Assembly (NCBI RefSeq): GCF_963678635.1
Contig: NC_087065.1
Span: 71,743,345-71,807,344, forward strand
Length of the DNA stretch: 64,000 bases
Reading direction: 5' to 3'
DNA from: Symsagittifera roscoffensis
Lineage: Eukaryota; Xenacoelomorpha; Acoela; Convolutidae
How positions within the stretch are numbered: position 1 is the stretch's first letter; each line of letters opens with the position of its first letter. The position numbers were made by a program, and so were the translations under genes. The notes under the pieces are model-generated. The model was not told where the DNA came from. It did not search any database and worked only from the letters and a program-made list of their open reading frames with translations. Positions 41,501 through 52,089 of the stretch are shown one piece after another.

Positions 41501-44500
41501 ATGTGAAATTTACGGAGACAACAAGTTAACTAATTTAAGTTTAACGTTATTATTAACAAAAGAACACAGCTCACAAAAAAAATTAAAAAGATGAGTTATA
41601 ATCCATTATAATAGATTAAAATAAATGGATTATTTTTCTTTAAAAAAAGAAGTTAAGTTGAAAATAATCAAATAAAATCAGTTTAAATATAGTAATATTG
41701 TAATCCAATATTTTAATCAATTGTAATTGATTGTTTTCAAACAGTATAATCGATAATTGATTATTATCCAAGAAACTCAAGTGCGGGATGATTATAACAT
41801 TTCTTCAGGTACTCATCGGGAAGCTTCCGAAAGGCTATACTGGACAAACACAATCTGCACCGTGGAAACGCTGGATTGCCTTTGCTCACATGGAACTTCG
41901 CTCTAGGCAAATGATGAATTTTTTCTCGTTATTCAAAATTTTATAAGAAAAAAAAATTTAACGAAATCATAACTCATTTTTGTTAACTGTTTAATCAATG
42001 CAGTCATTGAATATCTTATTTTAAAATTTTTTCTTAACTTTAATTATAGAAAATAATGAAGATGAAATGAGAACAAAATGAGTTAATGAAGTTGAAATTA
42101 ACAGTTAAAAATCTTTAGCAACCGCTGCGCAGGCTCACACGGATATCCTTACCCAAAGCGGCTGTCATCTCAAACATTCCACGGGAGATTTCAGATCACT
42201 CGGCCAAGGTCAGTTCATATTAAGTTAACCAGCCAGGGCCTTACTATTCAGGAGGCTAAATAGAGGTTAACTAAGGTCTAACTATTTAAGATCAACTAAA
42301 GCTATATGAATAAAAGCTCACTTTGCAGGAAGTTTCTTAGAAGAAATTAAACGATCAGCTCTTAAAATATAAGTTAAGTGTAAATATAAGTTAAAAATAT
42401 AAATCTATCCTATTGAAACAATATCTCAAATTAGATACTGATTTTGTATCTCATTTTGCTACAATATATATTTGAGTTAGTCTGTCACTTTTTTTTCGTG
42501 TTTCAATATCGGCTATCAAAGTTGAATGAATTTTTCGATTTTTGGTCTTGGGTAAAATAGTTGTAATAGACTCGTGGATAAATGGCTATTGGCTATTCGA
42601 TTATTTTTTGGCAATTTTTTGGTATCTACTACATTATAATCCACAGCGCGAGCTATTTTTTTTCCAGCTGACTAAACGAAAATAGACTTTTTAAGGACTA
42701 AAAAAATTGACAAAATGTTTCATAGGTGAAAAACTTGGCTCAATTCTTAGGTGAAAACCTGTGGATGACAAGTCAAAAGGGATTGACTGCTTACAAGCTT
42801 GGTTTTAGTGCCGCCAAGGGTTGGTACGGAGAAATAGACCGCTACAAGTACCCCAAGAACCCAACTGATTCTTGGAGTTCGTGTGTCGATTGGAAAAAAG
42901 TCGGACACTTCACACAGGTGAGAGAGAGAAAAAAAAACTGAAAACTACTTTCTGCGATTTCACTGATTGTGAATCACATGTTCACAATGGGAAACATCAA
43001 GATTCGAGCTCCTAAATGACCTTCTCAGTTTTATAGTTTGGGCTCTCATTTGTTGGTTTATTTCTCGTTCATACAATTTGGTAAGTTTCTGGTGTGCAAA
43101 AATGGATAAACATTTGCTGGAACAAGAATAACCAATTGCAATTAGCACAAAAACTCCAGCAACAATCATGAAAACTATAAAAAACAGGTTTTTTTTCTTC
43201 AAATTGTGTCGCTTTTTACATCGTGGTCTGATGAAAGCATCTGAACAAAAGCGTAGAACTTTTTCAAACAAAGGAATCAATTTGAACTCAAACGCATAAG
43301 AAAATCAAGTTATAAACCATTTGAAAGTAGTCGACCACTTCAAACCATTTCAAAGTTTATTATATTTATAAATTTATAAATTACAGAAGTAATTCAAAAA
43401 TACTTGCATCTACCATAAAAATGGCCGACAACACAAGAACAATTCTTGATGTGGAAACTTAGCGGACAAAACTTAAGCCGACAAACAGAAGTCCGACAAT
43501 TACATTTTTCTCGGAAATTTTAATATATATATATATATATATATACATAATAATTATAATCATAAAAAAAAATCATAATAATAAACTTTGAAATTGTTTA
43601 AAACTTGATTTTCTTAATCAAATTGATTCCTTTGTTTGAAAAACCAATTCGAACGATACAAAAAGCTTCAAAAATTTTGCTCAATTGCGATATCACGCAA
43701 GCGCAGCATTTCAAGCTAAAAATTTTAAGGAGACGGAAATAACAAGAAACATAATTTAATAGTGAAGAAAATTTAAATTAATTACAAAGAAGCATTCGAA
43801 AAACATAATTATTATTATTAAAAAAAATTTCCAACATTTACCGAGTGGATACTAAGCCGGCAAGAAAGGTAAGACGCCCATTGAGCCAAAAACAAAAAAT
43901 GCCGTATAAATTGTTGTCATCAACAAATTTAGAACAATTATGTTTTAAATCTTTGAATTTTTCAAAGAAACCTCAATCATTTTTTTAAAACTTTTGAAGC
44001 GACACAAAAAATACGGTAAGTAAACCGATAAAAACATAATCAGAAAACCTTTAGGACGAATAAAGCTTTTAATCAAGCAAAAAAAAAATGAAAACGAAAA
44101 CCAAGGAAAACATACGTCAGGGCTAACAAATTTATAAATTACAGAAGTAATTCAAAAATACTTGCATCTACCATAAAAATGGCCGACAACACAAGAACAA
44201 TTCTTGATGTGGAAACTTAGCGGACAAAACATAAGCCGACAAACGGACGTCCGACAATTACACTTTTCTCGGAAATTTTGTTTCCATTTCAAACATACTG
44301 AAAAAAGTACGGTCCGGACCTTAGGGTACAAAAGGCCACTCGTTACCTCTAGGCTAAGTGAAAAGAAGTCTCGAAGCTGCAAAGGTTCGCTAATAAACCA
44401 ATTTCACAATTTCTTACAAATGGGTAAGAAAAATTGTTTAAATTGAAAAAGCCGACCGTTGCAAAAATTTTCACTGAGAGTTAGTTCAATAGCTCTGCTT

Positions 44501-45040
44501 ACATTACTATAATCACTCTTTTTGAAGCCTTATAGTCCAGTTTTGCCGAATAACGAAACAATCAAAGTCGGGTGAGTAAATAGAAAGGTGCCGCATTATA
44601 ATCAATGTTTTCTACTTCGAGTCGAAGGGATTGCTGTCCAAAATTAGGCAGAATTCAATTCATTTTCCTAAAAAAAGACAAATACTATATAAACCAATCA
44701 GAATTTAGATCAAAAAGCCAACTTAGAAAACAAATAATTAATCTGTTCTACATTCTGATTGGTTACTATAGTAATTGTCTACTCTATGACGCGTCTACTT
44801 CATGACTTGTCTACTTTTTTGTTTGTAACTGAATTTAAAAAATGATTTTCAACTTGAGTTTAGATGATGTGGTCCACTACCACTAAAATAGGCTGTGGCA
44901 GAGGCACCTGCTCCAATGGCAAAACTATCGTCACATGTCACTATCTAGCGCATGGGAATATTAATGGCCAGCCTCTCTTCGGCATAGACAACTACAAGCA
45001 GCTGATTGCTAGCGGAGAAAAACTGGCCAGATGCGGGTGA
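38394..45040 (+). CDS. CAP-superfamily secreted protein (GAPR-1/PR-1-like), 5 exons
   Basis: Exons by eye: 38394-38446, 41809-41906, 42119-42208, 42751-42917, 44864-45040, totalling 585 bases (194 residues plus stop), with junction phases matching throughout. The start encodes a short N-terminal hydrophobic stretch (MITLFVLFG). The CAP domain then shows AILDKHNLHR, LTWNFAL, CHLKHS, GENLW, GHFTQ, CGRGTC and the CAP signature VTCHYLAHGN, with the His, Glu and His residues of the CAP cavity in place. The protein ends after about 190 residues, the size of GAPR-1-type members. CAP proteins are mostly secreted and bind lipids or act in defence, reproduction or venom; the exact role here is unknown. 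Intron 2 uses GC-AG (AG|GCAAAT). Intron 1 houses a LINE. Confidence 0.85.
38770..38945. repeat. Relic of the hAT-type repeat
   Basis: GGCGCCGAAAGCGCCCTTAG, CGGTCGGCCGAAAATGGATG and a G/C-rich CCCATTTGGGTGGGGAC block match, in inverse orientation, the interior of the intact copy at 35836-36257 (GGCGCCTTTGGCGCC, CCATTTTTGGCCGACCGACC). The ends are not preserved. It lies in intron 1 of the CAP gene. Confidence 0.55.
39194..41608 (+). mobile_element. 5'-truncated Jockey-like LINE in CAP intron 1
   Basis: A GC-rich island in AT-rich DNA. A 13-base direct repeat TTATAATCCATTA stands at 39181-39193 and 41596-41608 and is a plausible target-site duplication. The 3' end before the right repeat is A-rich (CACAAAAAAAATTAAAAAGATGAG type). 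The reverse-transcriptase frame is open from about 39229 and has no endonuclease domain, so the 5' part is missing. Pyrimidine-rich CAGCCCCCTCCCGCC repeats occur at both ends of the body. Confidence 0.7.
39229..41331 (+). CDS. LINE reverse transcriptase (Jockey-like clade)
   Basis: The frame is open from 39229; the first ATG is at 39487 and gives 614 residues. Numbered from there: SKATGPDGI (11-19), YRPISLL (73-79), GFRPRHST (106-113), the catalytic LDLSKAFDTV (142-151), the GVPQGS block (199-204) and the catalytic YADD (230-233). The C-terminus has LRSGYSPFLQSYLHRL and a CPQC-H-C zinc-binding cluster, as in Jockey/X-element-type polymerases. The region upstream of the ATG (KDLAHRFNKQFTTP) also reads as RT sequence, so the true start lay further upstream. 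The frame is intact and its codon use is GC-rich, unlike the neighbours, which suggests a recent insertion. Confidence 0.85.
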   Translation, partial: SVCRIPLSAPSRLSTPSAPSRPRNQPIKFKGKKRKKTFTSAKDLAHRFNKQFTTPRPHTTSQAYRTITKSIQNRSLEDHPTITTTQVIKALKKAQNSKATGPDGITMIHLKHLGPKAIEHLTSTFNLSISRSQIPAIWKTSIIIPLLKPGKPANESASYRPISLLCPAVKILEKCLLPILQKHLKTAEHQHGFRPRHSTVTALNELSTVIADGFNQRKPAARTVLVALDLSKAFDTVCHATLLKLINESTLPGALVSWLATYLHGRQARTLLRDTLSSSRIFRFGVPQGSVVAPTLFNFYVADAPMPPPPIFLVSYADDFTIFALGTDIETLSKDINSYLTTLCNFLDSRDLEVSTPKCSVTLFTPSTKEHKITPDVKINEKALILAKTPKILGVTFDTALTFGPHCKLAAARGRSRVNVLKALAGTTWGQSKETLIVAYQAFIKSVLEYASPVWTPIAAQTHVETLQKVQNSALRVATGCTTMTAIQHLHDETKILPVRRHIRMKAVQHQLAHHLEGHPGNRLLDRPEPPRNMKETLFSRYERYVTALLETSDSEEDDDTHVTEEDYRGLLKKVHTNEVKDALDNRDNNKVLDEPAPKLSKDELRLPRGTTRTLAQLRSGYSPFLQSYLHRLDESTPETCPQCNSETHTTGHLFRCSANPTTLTPHALWENPIEAAAFLQLDTEEATNDGQEEGQTTGT
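43371..44277. repeat. 150-bp direct repeat pair in CAP intron 4
   Basis: About 149 bases at 43371-43519 recur at 44129-44277 with only a handful of differences (AATTTATAAATTACAGAAGT at the start, CTCGGAAATTTT at the end), about 758 bases apart. The left copy is followed by an (AT)n run at about 43521-43545. There is no coding content. They could be ends of a small LTR-like or composite element, or a simple local duplication. Confidence 0.75.
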
Positions 45041-46232
45041 TCAGATTGCTTTTATTTTTAAGTTTTTCAGTCTAGATTTAGGAAGCTTGAAATAAACTTT
45101 TGAAGTCCCGGTTGACAATTTTTATAACTCAGTTTCAGTTATAGAATCTATCATCGGGGCCTTTAAAAAAATTGTTTATTGAAAACTCCCTACCAGAGGG
45201 GTCAAGGTGCTCACTATCTTTTGACTCTCAAAGTCCAATTCAAGTCAGTGCTCGACCGAAAAAGAGTAGTCGAGACAGGGGTTTGGGTCGAGCACAAATT
45301 CGAATCAAGACTCAAGCACGGTCAAACATAATTCGAGCACGGTCGAAACATACATCGAGCAGGGTAGAAACTTACCTTGGGCACGGTCGAAAACACCGAT
45401 TTTCCCGCGGCAATTCGTAGTCATAAAGAACTTTTTTTTCAAATATCAACATATTTTTTAACGTTTTCGACTCAAATTGCAAACCATCTAGCTCAAAAAT
45501 AGCTCAAAAACAGTTCATCTCTACAAAGCATTTAATTTGCAAATAACTCAAATGATTTCATTGTGATAAAAAAGCATCACAAGATGTTACAAGAAAAGCA
45601 TAAACTTTCAAGTTTAAATTTGGATAACACATGGTGTTTGAAAGCGAAACATACCCAATTTCGGTCGAGAATGGTCGAAAGTTATCTTGCTCGGGACAAG
45701 AATGGTCGAGCTAATTTTTTTTGGTCGAGCACGGTCGAAAGATATCTTGCTCGGGTCGAGAACGGTCGAGCACATTTTTTTGGTCGAGCACTAGATTAAC
45801 TTTTTTCAAAAGTTTTCCTGCGGCTCAGAAAATGTTTCTGACAAAATATGGTCCTTACAGTATTTTCAAAAAGCTCGGAAAATCAAGAAAGTCAAAGTAA
45901 GAACAATCGAAAAAACCCCCACCCCCCTAGAAAAAGTTCTACGCATGCCACTGAATTGAAGCGTAACAAGAAGCGTCAAAAAGCTTTATTACACACAGAA
46001 TAGCATCAATGGTTTTTCAATAAAGGAGGGATAAATTTTTTAAGAAATTTGTTTGGCTAAAATACAGGAAGTTTTTGTAGTTTTTTTCTTAAAGTTGGTT
46101 TGTTTGTAGCGCATGGCTCAGAGGATCAGAAAAACTTTAATCTTACTGTCCTCCTAAATTCTTTTTTGTGTTTTTTTTTGTCAAATGATTTTCGATTAGA
46201 TTTCTGAAAAATGTTGGTTTTTTTTAGAGTCT
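45041..46232. other. Non-coding with GGTCGAGCACGGTCGAAA minisatellite
   Basis: Downstream of the CAP stop. Imperfect copies of a GGTCGAGCACGGTCGAAA-type unit cluster at about 45250-45415 and again at about 45660-45790, partly with the longer context AAAG.TATCTTGCTCGGG. The sequence around 45795-45955 resembles a degraded hAT-type repeat (TTTTCCTGCGGCTCAGAAAA, CCCCCACCCCCCTAGAAAA). No gene is recognised. Confidence 0.6.
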
Positions 46233-46526
46233 GCGTGATTAACATTTAGAAATGTACATTTCTATGATTTTTTGAACTAAAAACGTTTGAAATCGCCAAT
46301 AGCACAATCTAGGACAAACTTTACCTTCAAAATTTCCTTTTTACTTTCAAAACCTAGAACTTTGTTTGTAATGTTTTTAGCTAAATTAATTGCCACAAGT
46401 TCTAGGTTTTGAAAGTAAAAAGGAAATTTTGAAGGTAAAGTTTGTCCTAGATTGTGCTATTGGCGATTTCAAACGTTTTTAGTTCAAAAAATCATAGAAA
46501 TATATATTTCTTAATGTTAATCACGC
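46233..46526. repeat. Near-perfect inverted repeat, 129-bp arms
   Basis: The left arm 46233-46361 and right arm 46398-46526 are reverse complements with a few mismatches, separated by 36 bases. The loop and the right flank add a second nested pair: TTTGTAATGTTTTTAGCTAA in the loop is inverted as TTAGCTAAAAACATTACAAA just right of the right arm (about 46535-46556). RNA from either strand would fold into a long hairpin. No ORF is present. A foldback MITE is the simplest reading. Confidence 0.9.
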
Positions 46527-48299
46527 CTTAAATGTTAGCTAAAAACATTACAAACAAAGTTTGGGATCACACATTATTTCAAAATTGCACTACCAGGTAA
46601 AAAAAAAACCTTTATTTTAATTGCATAACTGCCCAGCTTGAAATAAACTAACTGATTTCTCATATTTTAAGTCAACCACAGCTCTAAAATTACCCGGGTC
46701 ACGCAACACTTTTTTGCAATCCCATGCACGAAAAATAACAAAATACGACTTATATGTAAACGGTTCTAATTTAAATTATTTTGCAGCTGAATTTCGACAA
46801 TGAAGAAACGGCACTGAAGAACTCATTTTGGATCATTTTGCGGCAAAATATATGCTGAAAAGAGAAAAAGAGAAATTGATGTTGCAAAAATAGAAGAAAC
46901 AGTACCTTCGAGGTTATTTCAGATGCCTGTGCTTCATTTTGTCTTGTTGTAAATGATTATTCTGTATTTTAATTATTAATAATATGGAATTGACTTTGTA
47001 TTAAATTCCTTCACCCTCAATGTCAATTTCATTTCGATTAACAGAAAAATAAGCAAAATTACCTTAACAATTTAAAAACTTAAAGCTATTTTTCTACTTC
47101 GTTTTGTATCAGATTGTCAAACTAGAAGCGTAAAAGAATTGATTGAATACCAACGTTATTACGCGATTAAGCACTAAAAAAAGACAAGATTACTGGTGAC
47201 GCCGAATTTTATTTTTAAAGCAATATATTTCGTATAACAAGAATGCTCGTATCAGAGCACAACCCTGCATGTTTCGACTGCCCTATAACTGCTTTAAGGC
47301 TGATAATACCAAACTATAAGTGTTCAAGTTTGAGTCTTATATGAAAATAATAAGACCAATTAGATTACTTCAATTCAATTCAAAGAACTTTGCAGTGCGG
47401 GATAATTTGCCGTGCTTAAACAATTTGAGTTATACTTTCAGCAACGGAGTATAAAACGAGCAGTTTACATAGACTCGTTTCAGCATTCCCAGAAAGGCGC
47501 GCTAACATAGTCGTGTGCGTGCAAGATAGAGAGAACGTAGGTCCGGAGATCGAGCCTCAACGGAGGTAAAATGTAGTCTGAACCAAAACCACTCCAAGCA
47601 TATATTTTCCTTAATTTCTTCGAAAGTCTGTACAATAATTAGATTAAAGGTATGCCTTCATTTCTTTCAATATAATAAGAGATTGTTAACCATATTTTCA
47701 ATAGGCAAAATGGAATCGGCTCCAAAAATATAGAATTGTTATTTTCAATAAAACCTGTATATTGCTTACATACAGGCTATAAAAAAGCATAAGTAAAGAC
47801 AAATTTAAAATTGATTTGGAAAAATATTTTCAAAACTAATCAAAAAATTATGAGCCCGCGTTGATTTCGCATTGAAAATTTGCGTCAAAAAAATTGTAAA
47901 AACAGTGATCGCCATCAATGAATTTTCAATGATCATTGCCAGAGCAGCAGATGTTACTGGTGGCTTATCACTAACTTAGCGCAATGAAAATGTTAATTTA
48001 TTAATGATGGTTTATCGCTAATTTAGCGCTGAAAAAAGTAATAACAGCAATAAATAACGGGTGATTTAAGAAAATGCTTATAACATTTCATCAATTTTTT
48101 CCCTAAATTTTGATTAAAAAGTAAAAATAAAGACTAAAATAAGCCATGTTCCATCATCACAGAAAATGAAACGAAAGTAACAAAAACTAACTAAAATTTT
48201 GAGGAAAAAAAAACTTTTTTCAAAAAATTTTAGATTTTATGGCCATTTTTAGAAAAAACATAAGCAAATTGTCATGATAAATGGTAATGGAAAGGCATT
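46527..48299. other. Gene-free AT-rich stretch
   Basis: No supported ORF or exon. It contains the second copy of the short repeat seen at 33426 (at about 47237-47300). Several interspersed blocks with 'ttatcgctaatttagcgc' motifs begin near 47960 and lead into the duplicated region that follows. Confidence 0.4.
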
Positions 48300-50450
48300 T
48301 TTTTCAGCGTTAATTCAGCAAAAAATTTTACTAAAATTTTACATTTTAGCGATAAATTAGCGCAAAAAACTGTGTTTTTTTATCGCTGATTTGGCACAGA
48401 TTTCAAAAATAATTGAATGCTAAATCATTAATAAATCATTGCTAATTTGTCAAAAAATCTCAATGAATAGTTACTAATTAATTAATATACTTATAAAAAG
48501 CATGGAAACTAATACTAGAAAAACAACCCGTGGGTATGAATGAGCTTGTAAAAATAACTTTACAACTTTTTTGTGGAAAAAATCTTCTAAGCAATTTATC
48601 TAACAATTTCTCCCTCTCCTCCCCTAAGGTATCTACTAAGAAATCTCCATCCCGTTAAAAAACAGTATTTTGCACTACAACTTTCTAATGAAAATTCTAA
48701 GTTTGCTGCATTCTGATTTGTCAAAAGTTTGCTCACTTAATCTGCTAAACAGTAGTAATATGTTCAATAATTAGCTTTTTTGAGAACTATTTGATTAGTG
48801 CATGTATTAGCTCTAATGCGTAATGTTTTCATGTCATTTTCAATCAGTTATACATGCTGCTAAGGCTTTTTTGTTTAAGAAAATAGTCTGTCAGTTGAAA
48901 TATTATTCAAAAAATCAAATGTTACTTTTTTTTTGCCAAAAAGCTTGGCCTCGAAAAAAATTATAGATATTGTTGGAAGTACAACAAAGAGTGATTCAGC
49001 CATTTAACTTGAATCTGCCATCTATGTAAATAGTTGCCTCAACATTCTCCCTTTTTTATGTTCAATTTATTTCATATACCACATGAGACTTCAATTTACA
49101 ATCAAAATTTAACTTAAACGACGGGAAGCAAGTTCTCATTTGACGCGTTGTGAAAAGGGCTAAAACTGGGCTTGACCTTTGAAACTTTTCTTTCAATTTT
49201 AAACTTAAGTTTTCTCAATACTGTAGAAAGAACATCCGTTTGTCAATATTTTACTTAAAGTTTTTGATGTCCAGAGTTCTGGGTACTAATTTTTCTTCCA
49301 AATTTTCTCGTTAGTTTTCAACGCTTCGTCCAATTTGTTCCAGTTACCGGTTGATGGTTATATTTAAGCGATATTTTAGCGCAATAAAATCAGTGTTTTT
49401 TATCGCTGATTTGGCAAAGCTTTCAAAAACAATTGAATGGCTTAATCATTAATAAATCATTGCTAATTTGTCGAAAAGTTTCAATGAACAATTACTAATT
49501 AATTAGTATACTGATAAACAGCACGGAACCCAATACTAGAAAATCAACCCGTGGGTACGCATGAGCTTGTAAAAATAACTCTGCAATTTTTTTAGTGAAA
49601 AAAGCTTCTAAACAATTTCTTCCTTCTCTCTTTTTGGTATCTCCTAAGAAATCTCCACCTCGGTAAAAAAACAGTATATTATCCCTACAACTTTCAAATG
49701 AAAATGCTAATTCTGCTGCATTCTGATTGGTGAAAAGTTTGTTGATTTAATCTTTGTAACAGTGGTGACATGATCATTATTTGGCATTTTGAGAACTATT
49801 TGATTATTGCATGTTTTAGCCCTAATTCGTTTAATATTCAAATCATTTCAAATCAATTGTACATGCTGCCAAGGCCTTCTTTGTTAAAAAAAATTTTAGT
49901 CTGCCAGTTGAAATAGCATTCAAAAACTCGAATGTTACTTTTGTTTGCCAAAAAACTTAGCTTCGAAAAAAATTATTATTACTGTTAGAATTACAACAAA
50001 GAGCGATTCAGCCATTTAACTTGAATTTGCCATCTATGTAAATATTTCACCTCAACATTCTCCCTTTTTCTTGTTTAATTTGTTTCATATACCACATGAG
50101 ACTTCAGTTTACAATCAAAATTTAACTTAAACGACGGGAAGCAAATTATCCTTTGACACGTTGTGAAAAAAGCTAAAACTGGGCTTGACCTTTGAAGTTT
50201 TTCTTTCAGTTTTAAACTTAAGTTTTCTCGATACTCTAGAAAGAATTTCGGCTTGTCAATTTTCGCTCAATTTTTTTCAGTTTTGAGTACTGTGAGGCTT
50301 TTTGATGTTTCAATAAGGATCTTTTCCAATATTTTACTCAAATTTTTTGATTTCCAGGATTCTGTGTACTAATTTTTCTTCCAAATTTCTTCGTTAATTT
50401 TCAACGCTTCGTCAAGTTTGTTCCGGTTACTGGTTACTCAAATTAATTTA
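48300..50450. repeat. Diverged tandem duplication of about 1 kb
   Basis: Unit 1 (about 48300-49355) and unit 2 (about 49356-50450) share long collinear blocks: TTTATCGCTGATTTGGCA, TCATTAATAAATCATTGCTA, AACCCGTGGGTA, TTGAATTTGCCATCTATGTA-type, ACCACATGAGACTTCA, AACTTAAACGACGGGAAGCA, GGGCTTGACCTTTGAA and CAACGCTTCGTC. The offset starts at about 1020 and rises to about 1080 because unit 2 has an insertion near 50265-50335. The two units differ by point changes and small indels. I see no ORF in either. Confidence 0.85.
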
Positions 50451-50532
50451 AGTCTTGGTAAAGTATAGTAAAACACAGATACTGTGCTTTAAAATGGATG
50501 AGTTAATCAAGAACTACTTCCTGTCATTACCA

Positions 50533-50900
50533 ACGGCGGATTTAGGGTTTTCTCGAGGAGGGTGGGCAAATTTTCAAAAAAAAGTCGAAATTTTGTATTT
50601 TTGTGAGGTCGACTAAATTGAATTTCTGAGCTCTCCTTAATCACTACAAATACCTAATTCTGACCAAAAACAGGCCAAAAAAATGTTGGTAGGCATTTTC
50701 TGGAAAAATTTGAGCAAAGTACTGCTTTTTTTCGGCGCCCGCTATCTCCTCAAAATCACTATGTTTTGGTGCAAAGGCGTCTTTTGAAAATTGTTAGTCA
50801 GCCAAAAATCGAGTTCTCAAAATTATACCAAAGGGAGAATATTTTGGGTCGGTAGAGATCATTATTTCAAACCAATTGTTCTTCTTAGTAAAATTGCTCT
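50533..50900. repeat. Degraded hAT-type repeat
   Basis: This begins GGCGGATTTAGGGTTTTCTC (compare CAGGGGCGGATTTAGG of the intact copies) and contains AAGGCGTCTTTTGAAAA and GTCAGCCAAAAATCGAG, corresponding to the conserved interior. The right terminus is not recognisable. Confidence 0.55.
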
Positions 50901-51770
50901 GAGATCGAAATCTACACCAATTTTTCCCTAAATTGCCCTGAAAAAAGAACACTTAAAGCTGAACAAGTCTTTTTAGAAATCCGAATTACGACCAGTTAGG
51001 TTTTAATATGATATTAAACTTGATCGCAATCGAACTTTTACTTAATATCGGCTGGAATAAAACCCCACCCTACGCCATAGTTCTTTCCTGTGATGATAGT
51101 TCATACTTCGTGATATTGGTTGCATCAAAATAACAAACGATGCTTTTGTAATCTTTAATAAAGTACACCAAAGTTTTCGCAAAAAAATTTGATCGCCCTA
51201 TTTGAAAAATAGAATTTGAAGGCTTAGAATATATGTTCCGATATTTTGAAATTGTTTTCCAATTCCGGAACAATAATCAAATTCAGTAAGGTAAAAGCAG
51301 GACACAAAAAATCGAATTTGCGATATTTGGAAGAAATTTCACACAATGAATTTGATGTGCAAATCCAAAGGATTTAAATTTTGTGTAAGGCTTTACTTTT
51401 ATCGTCAAAATGAATTAGCACAGGAACCAGGTAACTACCGATGGAAAACGATTAGCAGCATTTCCTACAAAAAATATGATATCAATTTAAACAAATTGAA
51501 CAAACGAAGTCAACCTATCTGGATACAAGCTGGTTTCTTATGGCAAGAGAAGAAAACCTAGTCAAAGAATCTATGTTTTTGTGAAATTTTTACCCTTCAA
51601 ATCAATTTCGAGATAATGCAGTCTCGCGAAATAGCATTTAAGATTTAAGTGAAATGGTATACAACTTAAATTAAACGACTGAATTTTAAAAAGTTATTAA
51701 GGAAGACGTCTTTGGTCAAATTGTTATGAAACTGAAACCAACATTTTAATAGTGCAACGTTTTTAGCTTG

Positions 51771-52089
51771 GTTAAAATCAGGGGCAGATATAGGGAGGGT
51801 GGGGGGGGGGGGGGGGGATTTTGCCTTTGGTACTATTTTAACACCTTCATTTCTGGCTGGCTGGCTCTAAAACTTTTGTTAATGGATCTTTGGCGCCAAT
51901 ATATACTAATTTTGTGGAGCGCGAGCCAAAAAAACGCATTTTTTTGGTCAAAAATTTTCGAGAAGTTCCTATAAAACGATTTCTTTTGGCCGGTTTTTTC
52001 AAAAATTTGTCAAAACAGGATCTTTTTAGTGCTTTGGAAATCCTCCCACCCCCTTCGAGAAAACTTTAGATTCCGCCCCTGATTAAAAT
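51771..52089. mobile_element. Second intact hAT-type MITE
   Basis: The element 51779-52081 (303 bp) starts CAGGGGCAGATATAGG and ends TTTAGATTCCGCCCCTG; CAGGGGC and GCCCCTG are perfect inverted termini. The flanks are GTTAAAAT (51771-51778) and ATTAAAAT (52082-52089), an 8-bp duplication with one change. The interior shares TTTGGCGCCAATATATAC with the copy at 35836. It has an internal poly-G run at about 51800-51820 and no transposase gene. Confidence 0.85.

Noticed and set aside
42726..42941. A 71-codon frame starting at a GTG directly after an acceptor-like CATAG
   Set aside because: It is the CAP exon read too far in both directions. Only the acceptor at 42750 and donor at 42918 match the phases of the neighbouring exons.
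45250..45795. Possible CRISPR-like array
   Set aside because: The units are imperfect, there are no regular unique spacers, and the context is a eukaryotic intergenic minisatellite.
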